Shown here: positions 15,702 to 22,153 of the stretch, piece after piece
Position numbering within the stretch: position 1 is the stretch's first letter
How the letters are laid out: the number at the start of each line of letters is the position of its first letter
Source of the DNA: JAIPFM01 sp964494325
GTDB taxonomy: Bacteria > Planctomycetota > Phycisphaerae > Sedimentisphaerales > Anaerobacaceae
Direction of reading: 5' to 3'
Assembly (NCBI GenBank): GCA_964494325.1
Contig: CAZBTJ010000093.1
Coordinates: 1 to 22,153, forward strand
Length of the DNA: 22,153 nt
The notes under the pieces: generated by a model
Databases searched by the model: none
Told to the model about the DNA's origin: nothing
The model's input: only the letters and a program-made list of their open reading frames with translations
Position numbers and translations under genes: made by a program

Positions 15702-17096
15702 CTATTTTTTCACTCGTGGATCTGCAAGCTGTCCCGGTTTCCATGAATCAGGATCTTTCAATAACCTTGGTTTATTAAAAATCTCACCCTTATCATTATT
15801 CTCTTTCATCCACGTTTCCAATTGACCCTTAAGATCCGTAAAAACCTCAGCATAATTTGGATCTGCAGCTAAGTTATTAAGCTCATAGGGATCCACTGTA
15901 ATATCATAGAGTTCATATCGTGGTCGTTCATAGTAACGATCAAGCAAGAATTTCGCATTTGAATCTGTCTTTGCCCTGTCCACCCAACTCATCCAATAGT
16001 CACAGCATAAGCGTGACATAATCAGATCCGTATGAGTCGTAAATGCAAACTCCGGATGTAAATTCGATATAAATTTATATTGATCCGTACGAATCGCACG
16101 GCAAGGATAAACATTCTTACTCTTATCACCACTATGTGTTGTAAAGATAACGAATCGATGAGTCTCAGCTTCGCCTAAAAGCACCTTCGCAAAGGATAAA
16201 CCATCAATATCTTCGGTTACCTTACCTTCTGCTAAGTCTACCAGTGTAGGTAAAAGATCAATCCAACTCACCATAGCTGACGTTTCAGTACCCGCCTTAA
16301 TCTGTCCCGGCCAAGCGGCAATCATCGGAGTGCGAATCCCTGAATCATAGAGTGTCCACTTACTAAAGGGCCATTGACCGCCATGATCACTGGTATACAT
16401 AAAGAGTGTATTATCACCGAGATATTTCTGAGTTAGCACTCGAAGATCACCCAATAAACCATCCAGCTCCTTAATCTCTTGATAATACCGTGCACGCTGA
16501 TAACGTGTCTGTGGGGTATCTATATGTGTTGGTGGCAAGACCAAATCATCGTCATTAAAATCCGTCACCTCTGGCCAGCCCACGTGAGGATTACTGGTAC
16601 CTACAAAAATACAAAGTGGTTTTTTACTCTTACGCTTATTAAGATACTCAGACACTGTTGATCGCAACTGCCCCACATCTTTTTTAGAACTGATAAAATC
16701 AAATCCACATTTCTTAGCGTAACCGCCATGAGCCACCTTACCAAAGGCCGCTGTTTCATAACCGAACTCTTTTAGGTAAACAGGTAGTTTTTTAATCTCA
16801 CCACGTGGATAGGAGTGATTTTCCTGAGCACCATTTACAACTGGCATCAACGACGTTAACATTGCCGCTCGACTCGGTGCACAGGCAGGCGAAGCAATAA
16901 AGGCACGTCTGAATTTCAAACCATCCTTAGCCAACTGATCCATATTGGGTGTTGGTATATCCGTGGCACCATAGGTACTACAATCCAACATCGAATGGTC
17001 ATCAGACAGATAAATCATAAAATTAGGTTTTGTCTGGGCATGTACACAAAAACTAAAACCCAACACACATATCATTAGTACCATCATCTTTTTCAT
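15702..17096 (-). CDS. Sulfamidase-like S1 sulfatase
   Basis: This 464-residue exported sulfatase (signal MKKMMVLMICVLGFSFCVHA) shows IYLSDDHSMLDCSTYG (Asp32-33), PACAPSRAAMLTS (formylglycine Cys72), AAFGKVAHGG, TSNPHVGWPE and TSDHGGQWPFSKWTLYDSGIRTPMI. The C-terminal block is SWVDRAKTD, DRYYERPRYELYDI and NNLAADP. It belongs with heparan N-sulfatase-like enzymes and is the closest relative in the window of the orphan fragment at 246 and the frameshifted gene at 535. In the catalytic block the Lys-His spacing is K-V-A-H and not K-x-H. The ATG at 17094-17096 is preferred over a TTG three codons upstream; AGGG lies about ten bases before it. It is the first gene after the repeat-bearing spacer at 17106-17215. 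Confidence 0.92.
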   Translation of the reverse strand: MKKMMVLMICVLGFSFCVHAQTKPNFMIYLSDDHSMLDCSTYGATDIPTPNMDQLAKDGLKFRRAFIASPACAPSRAAMLTSLMPVVNGAQENHSYPRGEIKKLPVYLKEFGYETAAFGKVAHGGYAKKCGFDFISSKKDVGQLRSTVSEYLNKRKSKKPLCIFVGTSNPHVGWPEVTDFNDDDLVLPPTHIDTPQTRYQRARYYQEIKELDGLLGDLRVLTQKYLGDNTLFMYTSDHGGQWPFSKWTLYDSGIRTPMIAAWPGQIKAGTETSAMVSWIDLLPTLVDLAEGKVTEDIDGLSFAKVLLGEAETHRFVIFTTHSGDKSKNVYPCRAIRTDQYKFISNLHPEFAFTTHTDLIMSRLCCDYWMSWVDRAKTDSNAKFLLDRYYERPRYELYDITVDPYELNNLAADPNYAEVFTDLKGQLETWMKENNDKGEIFNKPRLLKDPDSWKPGQLADPRVKK

Positions 17097-17129
17097 AATT
17101 AACAAACCCTAATTTATGCGATTTTTCGT

Positions 17130-17175
17130 AGGATGGGCTCCGCCCATGCTGATCATTTAGCCAGCCGAAGGCTAC
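17130..17175. repeat. REP-like double hairpin in the spacer between GH2 and sulfatase
   Basis: Two adjacent inverted repeats lie in a noncoding spacer. One is ATGGGC-TCC-GCCCAT (17133-17147), a perfect six-bp stem. The other is TAGCC-(7)-GGCTA (17158-17174), which can alternatively pair as AGCC-GAA-GGCT. The block GTAGGATGGGCTCCGCCCAT looks like the GC-rich intergenic REP elements scattered through many bacterial genomes. A RAYT transposase, the enzyme class that mobilises REPs, begins at the far right of the window. The hairpins might also alter mRNA processing between the two genes. Confidence 0.6.
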
Positions 17176-17182
17176 CACATTC

Positions 17183-17210
17183 TGTGTTCTGCATCCTGTG
17201 TTCTGCGTCC
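17183..17210. repeat. 14-bp tandem repeat, two copies
   Basis: TGTGTTCTGCATCC (17183-17196) is followed directly by TGTGTTCTGCGTCC (17197-17210), with one mismatch. A further partial unit, TTCTG, flanks the left side. It sits just after the hairpin pair and ends six bases before the GH2 stop codon. It has no coding content. It may be part of the same mobile repeat or a replication-slippage array. Confidence 0.75.
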
Positions 17211-17215
17211 TGTTT

Positions 17216-19519
17216 TTATTCTTCCGTCCCATACAAAGCCATATCAAAGACCTTGTATTTCTTTGATTTACGCACTGGTGATACTATCTGAATACGATTC
17301 TCACCAATCTTTGCAATCAACATCTCTTCATCCAACAAAGGATACACCGTACACACAGGCTCCCCAGCCTTTGCAATCGCTCTGGTAGCACGTAAGACCT
17401 TGCCATTAAGCTTAATCGTACAATTTAAATTACCCTTCATTGCAAAGCAGAGTTTCTCTGGAATGTCTGTCAATGTAAAGGTTGTTTGTAAATCATAAGG
17501 CAACGCTGCCTTCCAAGACAAAGGCATATACTTATTATCAGCCACACCAATGGGTAAGGTAACAGATTGCTTCTTATTCTTATTCGTTAATGTCCATTTT
17601 GAACCAAAAGGAACAATCGTCTTAAGCTGAGGCGGATCATATAAACGATCGTGCAGCGTCGCTAAGCTTTTTACATTTACCTTAGAGACCTTACGGTCGT
17701 AGGTCAACCAACCATTGAGTTCATGTTCTACATCTGTAATCTGGGTATACACAGCCGCATTGCAACCAGCGATGGCATTTAAAAAGCGTAGATTCTCAAC
17801 AAACTGATCAAAACCTAGAGCCAAGGTCTCTTCAGATGCAAAGGTTTGACGTGCACCACTGCCTGTCAGATTGAATTTATCCACAGGTGTATAGTTAACA
17901 TGCTTCGGATCTTTGGGTTTATGAACGTCAGAATAAAATGTATGACCTTCAACTGCCATATTCAAACCGCCTACTTCACCTAGCAAAACCGCACGTTTGC
18001 CATTAAGCTTGTAGTCAGTTACATTTAATCCTGGATAAAATGAATAGTTGTGTGCATCCATAATATCCCCGGTTGGTTTGTCTGTCCAACCACTTGCACC
18101 GGTAATTAAACGCGTTGGATCGTATTCAGAAACCCACTGACCGAATCGTTCTGTCTCATGTTGACTCCAGCCCTCATTAAAGACGATCCATTGGGTTACA
18201 GAAGGATGATTATGTAACCAGTCCACCATGGCCTTAAACTCGTCATGCCACTGCTTCGATGCCGCGTCATCAACTTTCTGGCCATACTTAGGCATGCAGA
18301 TCATATCCTGCCAAACCAGTAGGCCTAATTTGTCAGCCCAGTAATACCAACGATCCGGATGTGTCTTAATATGCACACGAATCATATTACAGTGAATATC
18401 TTTCAAATACTTCAGATCAAACTTAATCGCCTCTTCAGTGGCAGGTGTCAACACACCGTCCGGCCAATAGCCCTGATCCAAGGGACCATACTGGAAGATC
18501 GGTTTATTATTTAGAAAGATACGCGTAAAACCATCTGGGGCTTTGTTAACTGCGATCTTACGAATACCCGTATAACTCTGCACCTGATCGACAAGCTGAC
18601 CATTTTCACTAAGCGACACCGACATATCATAGAGAAACGGATTTTCAGGTGACCAAGCAATAAAATCCTTCACCTTGACCGCAATGGGTTCGTTCGTCTT
18701 GCCAATCACTTCATCGAGACCACCAAGTCTAACTGAAACTAACCCCTTTGATGAACTTATGGCCGTCACATACACACAGGCCAGATCGTAATTAGGTACA
18801 ATCTTCAAATGTTTAATACTATTTTGAGGCAAAGGCTCTAACCAAACAGTCTGCCAAATCCCTCCGGTTGATTGATACCGAAATCCCTTACGGTTTTCCG
18901 GCATAATCTGTTTTCCCAAGGCCTGGCACTGCTGCTCCGTACCATCCCAAACACAAACATGAAGCTCATTGACACCGGATTTCAAATAGGATGTGATATC
19001 AAAGGCAAAAGGATCATAACCGCCACGATGCTGGCCCACCTTCTTTCGGTTTATGTAGACACTTGTCTCCCAATCTGATGCCTGAAAACGCAGCATAACC
19101 TTCTGACCTTTCCACGACTTAGGCACTTCAAATCTGCGACGATACCAAAGTAGTTCCTCAGGACGCAGGATGTGCCCAACACCAGAAAGAGGGGCATCAA
19201 TGGCAAAAGGAACCAGGATCTTCCCATGAAATTCCTCGGGAATCATTTGCGTCGTAAAAGAGGCCTTTTTAACCAAGCCCTGAACTGGTTTGAAGATACT
19301 CTTATCCAGGCGATACTCCCAAAGTCCATTCAGGCTGAGCCAGTCTTCACGAACCATTTGCGGGCGAGGGTACTCGGGCAAGGGATTGTTATTATCCACG
19401 GTGTCGGTAAACGGGGTCTTGAGGTTAAACTCCGAAAATTCAAAGGGGTTATCCACAGACCAAGCCAAGCCTGCCAGACTCATCACCAATAACACCAAGT
19501 CACTCTTTTCTAGTTGCAT
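17216..19519 (-). CDS. Exported glycoside hydrolase family 2 enzyme, first gene of the run
   Basis: This 767-residue retaining exo-glycosidase has a hydrophobic signal (KSDLVLLVMSLAGLAW). A jelly-roll domain lies at about 47-230 (EYPRPQMVREDWLSLNGLWEY, WYRRRFEVP, ASDWETSVYIN, GGYDPFAFDIT, GGIWQTVWLEP), an Ig-like domain at about 235-325, and a TIM barrel from about 345 (GPLDQGYWPDGVLTP, NMIRVHIKTHPDRWYYW, GLLVWQDMI). The predicted acid/base is Glu449 in IVFNEGWSQH and the nucleophile Glu515 in LLGEVGG. A C-terminal beta-rich region ends at YGTEE. The ATG at 19517-19519 is chosen because AAAGGAGAT precedes it and the signal begins there. The frame is open for 57 more codons upstream, but that stretch is charged and has no family match. 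It is paralogous to the GH2 at 7181. Substrate is unknown. Confidence 0.93.
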   Translation of the reverse strand: MQLEKSDLVLLVMSLAGLAWSVDNPFEFSEFNLKTPFTDTVDNNNPLPEYPRPQMVREDWLSLNGLWEYRLDKSIFKPVQGLVKKASFTTQMIPEEFHGKILVPFAIDAPLSGVGHILRPEELLWYRRRFEVPKSWKGQKVMLRFQASDWETSVYINRKKVGQHRGGYDPFAFDITSYLKSGVNELHVCVWDGTEQQCQALGKQIMPENRKGFRYQSTGGIWQTVWLEPLPQNSIKHLKIVPNYDLACVYVTAISSSKGLVSVRLGGLDEVIGKTNEPIAVKVKDFIAWSPENPFLYDMSVSLSENGQLVDQVQSYTGIRKIAVNKAPDGFTRIFLNNKPIFQYGPLDQGYWPDGVLTPATEEAIKFDLKYLKDIHCNMIRVHIKTHPDRWYYWADKLGLLVWQDMICMPKYGQKVDDAASKQWHDEFKAMVDWLHNHPSVTQWIVFNEGWSQHETERFGQWVSEYDPTRLITGASGWTDKPTGDIMDAHNYSFYPGLNVTDYKLNGKRAVLLGEVGGLNMAVEGHTFYSDVHKPKDPKHVNYTPVDKFNLTGSGARQTFASEETLALGFDQFVENLRFLNAIAGCNAAVYTQITDVEHELNGWLTYDRKVSKVNVKSLATLHDRLYDPPQLKTIVPFGSKWTLTNKNKKQSVTLPIGVADNKYMPLSWKAALPYDLQTTFTLTDIPEKLCFAMKGNLNCTIKLNGKVLRATRAIAKAGEPVCTVYPLLDEEMLIAKIGENRIQIVSPVRKSKKYKVFDMALYGTEE

Positions 19520-19707
19520 ACGTCTATCTCCTTTTTTGTGTCCATCGCAGATGAATCTAGCCCTGTCCAGATCCTTGCCCTTTGTCGTCGTTGGATCGGC
19601 TTCCTTAGGGAATCCATATTCTTTAATGACCTGTTTTACAAAAGACTTAGCACAAAAAAGCCGAGAATACCTTGCCTGATGTCTCAGCATACGTCAAAAA
19701 CCGCTCT

Positions 19708-19735
19708 CACGATAGTACGCACACAACCTATCGTG
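19708..19735. repeat. 7-bp inverted repeat upstream of the GH2/sulfatase run
   Basis: CACGATA (19708-19714) and TATCGTG (19729-19735) are perfect inverted arms around a 14-base spacer, about 190 bp upstream of the first GH2 start. The size and position would suit an operator or a transcript hairpin. No promoter could be placed confidently beside it, so the role is unknown. Confidence 0.35.
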
Positions 19736-19743
19736 CGAAGATT

Positions 19744-20334
19744 TCAAAAGGAGGTGCTAGCCCCACAAATGTCGTTAACCATCGACATGGTGCCATTGAT
19801 CATCATTGACTGGGGTGTCGGAGTACGCCTGAATCCTGGTCGCATCATCACAGACCAGAGTGACTCTACACAGGCAACGGTTCTCACGACACTCTGCTTG
19901 AACCACAGCTCAGCCGCCGCCACAAGCCCGAAATAAATGGAAACAAGTTAGCTGTGAGCACCGGCGACAGCGAACATGAGAAACCCGGTCAGGAGGAGAA
20001 CGTCGGTTGTCACCCACATGTACGGCAGCCATCGGTTTGGATTGGATTTCAACACCAGCTGTTGATATATCCAGGCGATTGAACACCACGCAATCACCAG
20101 ACCAGTTGTGAAGGTATGAAACCGCTCGCTGATGCCTGCTTCGCCAAGAAAATATGTGACCAAGTGGTAGGTGCAGAACACGAATGCTGCCATCACAGTC
20201 ACTGCGAGTCTGGGCCCACGCTTCATCCAGCGTACTATCGCTGGAACCACGCCGGCAGTACGTGCCATAACCGCTTCGCCGTTTATGAAATGCTGTAGCT
20301 CTTCATTGAACTGGTTCGCTGATTCATACCTGTC
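19744..20334 (-). pseudogene. Decayed C-terminal remnant of a planctomycete-type Ser/Thr kinase
   Basis: The minus strand reads DRYESANQFNEELQHFINGEAV, then VRWMKRGPRLAV. This is the signature at the end of PVC eukaryote-like protein kinases, where DRY.SA..L..DL..FL.GE closes the kinase domain and a Trp/Arg-rich linker leads into membrane helices. Hydrophobic segments follow (VMAAFVFCTYHLVTYFL; FTTGLVIAWCSIAWIY; LPYMWVTTDVLLLTGFLMFAVAG). After an in-frame TAA (19948-19950) the same frame continues with LVSIYFGLVAAAELWF, a likely fourth helix, before ending at TGA (19744-19746). Upstream, a TAG at 20335-20337 abuts DRY, and no kinase catalytic domain exists in the window. So the gene is truncated and carries at least one nonsense codon. 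The 106-residue frame at 19948-20268 is part of it. Kinase identity is from motif memory only. Confidence 0.6.
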
Positions 20335-20858
20335 CTACGCAATAATTCGAACTTGTGCAATTTCAACGTCTTATGTAAACTCGCCGCATAGCGATTAAGT
20401 CTTTCTTATTGAAATTATCATGATCCTGCCTCCTAGACAACAGTACGTTTATTTGACAGATAATCCCGACTTAGTTGTAGAAACGGTTGTAGTTTCCCTA
20501 TAAGCCAACCACGCTTTGTATCTGTAACCAGCTGTAGAACAAAAGCTTGTGAGTATTATACAACGCAGTACTTGAATGTACATTGAATCTGATACGCGAA
20601 AAACAGCGATATTAGGCCAAAAATGAGGGCGTCTGAATCCAGAGAATCGCCATTTTTCATGGTACAGTCCTGCTAAAAACTGCGGTAACTTGAGTCTCAA
20701 TCGAAAGATCTTTCAGCCGGAGAGTGGGAACAGTTGCTCGAAAGAAATGAGTGCTTGACAGAACTGTCGTGTATTGGTGTTCTATGAAGATCCAACAAAC
20801 AGTCTTGGCTTCTCTCCCAGGGCTGACATATATGACAGTCATGCGAAAGGATCTTCTT
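20335..20858. other. Noncoding stretch before the lone plus-strand gene
   Basis: About 520 bp contain no convincing gene. Short open frames here have no recognisable domain and lack ribosome-binding sites. Small features seen are a direct repeat of GTTGTAG near 20474-20492 and a consensus-like TTGACA at 20755-20760. The composition is mixed, with no hairpin plus T-run terminator that I could identify. Confidence 0.5.
20755..20783 (+). promoter_or_regulatory. Possible promoter for the gene at 20859
   Basis: A perfect -35 consensus TTGACA (20755-20760) is followed after 17 bases by TGTTCT (20778-20783), a weak -10 match; TTCTAT (20780-20785) is the alternative at 19 bases. It lies about 75 bp upstream of the start codon on the same strand. 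Only the -35 is strong, so this is tentative. Confidence 0.3.
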
Positions 20859-21248
20859 ATGGCAGAAGCACCTCAATGGTTGACATCACTTGTTGATACT
20901 GTAGGCAATTGCATGGAGGTTCGCTGCGCATCTGGTCTCCTGGCATTCCGCTGGCGCATGGAAAACGATTTCTGGGAGATAGCGGTATACTCCACCCCGG
21001 GCGAAGTGGTCGGTGGAGCGGATGACGGTGCAATCATCGTACCTGGTTTCTCACTGAACGTGCAGGAACTGATGTCTGCCTTTGAAGTGGTGGCGAGCCT
21101 TCACTGGCGCTCTCATTCATTTGGCCCACATGACAATCTGGGCCCGAACGTTTCGATTGAGGGTGTCTACCAGGGGCACGAGGTGTGGTTGAAGGTCTTG
21201 GCCGAAGCCCCGGAAGATGAAGAACCAGGATTCAAGGTGGATCTATAG
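20859..21248 (+). CDS. Conserved hypothetical protein, planctomycete-type orphan
   Basis: This 129-residue soluble acidic protein has no signal peptide or membrane segment. Recognisable stretches are FRWRMENDFWEIAVYSTPGEVVGG, DDGAIIVPGFSLN, VEGVYQGHEVWLKVLAEAPEDEEPG (read here as IEGVYQGHEVW) and a short polar tail. I associate this pattern (WEI.VYPTP.EL.GG..DGA...PGF, and VEGV..GHEV.L.VLA..P.DEEPG) with a recurrent family of unknown function in Rhodopirellula-like genomes, from memory and not from a search. The ATG at 20859 is chosen because AAAGGA lies eight bases before it; the frame is open further upstream but with poor coding character. It is the only complete plus-strand gene and has no operon partner. 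Function unknown. Confidence 0.75.
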   Translation: MAEAPQWLTSLVDTVGNCMEVRCASGLLAFRWRMENDFWEIAVYSTPGEVVGGADDGAIIVPGFSLNVQELMSAFEVVASLHWRSHSFGPHDNLGPNVSIEGVYQGHEVWLKVLAEAPEDEEPGFKVDL

Positions 21249-22038
21249 TGCCCACGGGGGAACGCGTAGTTGGTGACCTGATCTTGTGGTGAATTCTCGG
21301 ATATGCCTGTTTAGTGGCTTTGCACAGAGCTTCACGTCGATAACCATGCTGCCAATCAACCGCCTGGAGGATATCCAAATTGACAAGTCATCCACCCTCC
21401 GAAACCGCCCCGTCGATCCACATAGGAAAACCCTTAGAATAAAGCGGCCTTCCCTATCAACCTACCTTAGTGTAAGCCAATCCAACACGATGACCAAGTT
21501 TGTGGTGCAACCCATAAATCATACAGTCCGGTCTTGAATTATTTAACATGGCTTTGACTGTCAGGTCCCGCGTTGAAGCCCATATTCTGCGGCAAAAGGT
21601 AGCAGTAAATGCGAAGCATGAAGGAACCCACGAAAATTGACTTTCACCACCGGCGAATAGGCCGGATCTCAAATTTCACCGAATTGATGTAGATGCTGAC
21701 CGGCAATTGCGGCCAGCGGTATGCCGCTGCATGCACATTCTGCGAGCTGAAATGGGCCGATGGCATGGTGCCTAACTTGGCCTACTTGGAGGACGAGTTC
21801 TGCGTCTGTTGCTGTCGCTTGTTTCGTCGACTGCGCAGTTGTTCATTCCTTTGCAAAAGGTCTCCCACCGATCCCAGGGTCTTGTTCAGAATATCCAATT
21901 GGTGACGGATGACTGGGGGAATGGACGTGTTCCACTCCAGTGTGGACCGGCCCGTGAGGGTAGACCTGAGGGCCGCAATCACTGAAAAGGCGGTAGGTTC
22001 GAAACACCTGATCAGGGTGACCCGACCTTGACAAGAGA
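21249..22038. other. Long intergenic region with short hairpins and no firm gene
   Basis: About 790 bp without a gene I can support. It contains a hairpin CAGCGG-TATG-CCGCTG (21714-21729) next to an imperfect palindrome centred on CAATTGC near 21702. A minus-strand frame ending at 21782 gives LEWNTSIPPVIRHQLDIL and then a Lys/Arg/Gln-rich tail that could be the end of a decayed protein. None of the other short frames show a domain or ribosome-binding site. The stretch is probably eroded DNA between mobile elements. Confidence 0.45.
21714..21729. repeat. 6-bp perfect hairpin with TATG loop
   Basis: CAGCGG and CCGCTG pair perfectly around TATG. No T run follows on either strand, so an intrinsic terminator is unlikely. 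It lies in the noncoding stretch between the lone gene and the transposase and could be a REP-like unit. Confidence 0.5.
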
Positions 22039-22082
22039 GGGGTTCGAGGGTCAGACCTTTGGGGTTCGAGGGTCAGACCTTT
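22039..22082. repeat. Perfect 22-bp tandem repeat upstream of a RAYT transposase
   Basis: Two identical 22-bp units lie end to end (22039-22060 and 22061-22082), each made of GGGGTTCGAGGGTCAGACC plus TTT. The GGGTCAGACC core is a sequence I often see directly ahead of REP-associated tyrosine transposase genes, and such a gene starts 50 bp downstream. The units are therefore probably part of the mobile element's end, perhaps where the transposase binds. Confidence 0.8.
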
Positions 22083-22131
22083 TATTTTGTTTTATACTGA
22101 CATGTTCTTTTTTTTAGGGTAGTTTTGCCTT

Positions 22132-22153
22132 ATGGCTAGACCTATTCGAATCG
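22132..22153 (+). CDS. REP-associated tyrosine transposase (RAYT, Y1_Tnp/IS200-like), first codons only
   Basis: The last 22 bases encode MARPIRI. This is the near-invariant opening of RAYT proteins (MARP.RIE.PG..YHV..RGN), single-strand DNA transposases of the HUH/Y1 class related to IS200/IS605. The catalytic HUH and Tyr residues lie beyond the window. Support comes from the GGGTCAGACC tandem repeats just upstream, a typical companion of these genes, and from AGGG about 13 bases before the ATG. Seven residues is little evidence, but the pairing with the upstream repeat is characteristic. Confidence 0.7.

Noticed and set aside
17183..17210. Short repeats as a CRISPR array
   Set aside because: Two contiguous 14-bp units with no spacers and no cas genes in the window.
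19600..19670. Possible promoter TTGTAA-17-TATGGA before the GH2
   Set aside because: The -10 match is only three of six and no other support exists.
19520..19690. 57-codon N-terminal extension of the GH2 at 17216
   Set aside because: The extension is charged with no signal peptide, while a strong AAAGGAG and a normal signal peptide start at 19519.
19514..19936. 140-codon plus-strand open frame over the GH2 leader
   Set aside because: It overlaps the GH2 start and the kinase remnant on the other strand, has no recognisable domain, and the composition reads as noise.
20449..20700. 83-codon minus-strand open frame
   Set aside because: No domain, no convincing start signal, and an unusual aromatic/Arg-rich composition; not supported as a gene.
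21249..21540. Minus-strand translation RLIGSMVIDVKLCAKPLNRHIREF as a decayed gene
   Set aside because: It reads smoothly for a short distance only and matches nothing I can name with confidence.
21782..21982. Minus-strand frame with LEWNTSIPPVIRHQLDIL and a basic tail
   Set aside because: The tail looks protein-like, but it starts from GTG with no ribosome-binding site and I recognise no family; kept only as a note in the noncoding region.
22039..22082. GGTTCGA motif resembling a tRNA T-arm
   Set aside because: No acceptor stem, anticodon arm or CCA context; it is part of the tandem repeat before the transposase.

Overview
The window reads as a sulfated-polysaccharide degradation locus from a marine-type bacterium of the PVC superphylum, most likely Planctomycetota, with Kiritimatiellota or Lentisphaerota as alternatives. 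The reasons are the dense run of exported S1 formylglycine sulfatases beside GH2 glycosidases, an ECF sigma/FecR pair with no SusCD or TonB genes, a remnant that looks like the tail of a planctomycete-style Ser/Thr kinase, and a small orphan gene of a type I associate with Rhodopirellula-like genomes. No marker gene fixes the taxonomy.

Layout. Nearly everything is on the minus strand, read right to left. The main run is GH2 (17216-19519), then sulfatases at 15702-17096, 14319-15659, 12612-14252, 10834-12561 and 9418-10785, then a second GH2 (7181-9373), then sulfatases at 5587-7104 and 4197-5558. Gaps inside the run are mostly 28-80 bp, so it is probably one long transcription unit. After a 207-bp gap come an ECF sigma factor (3417-3989) and a FecR-like membrane protein (2074-3420) that overlap by ATGA. 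The left 2 kb holds a frameshifted sulfamidase-like gene (535-1981), a C-terminal scrap of another sulfatase (246-503), and the start of one more sulfatase cut by the window edge (1-223). In total there are eleven sulfatase genes or pieces, of which seven are intact apart from one without a normal start codon.

The right end is different. A decayed kinase C-terminus lies at 19744-20334, a lone small plus-strand gene at 20859-21248, and the first codons of a REP-associated (RAYT) transposase at 22132 behind a perfect 22-bp tandem repeat. This looks like an eroded, mobile-element-rich boundary.

How it may work (inference): exported sulfatases of several S1 types strip sulfate from different positions of a complex glycan. 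The two paralogous exo-acting GH2 enzymes then remove the exposed sugars. The sigma/FecR pair may sense substrate and switch on the cluster. No sulfatase-maturing enzyme, transporter or endo-acting lyase is in the window, so those must be encoded elsewhere. Several pieces show decay or odd chemistry: a lost frame plus a His-to-Asp change at a catalytic motif, an apparent AUA start, a CSPYR active site, and an SEQG motif.
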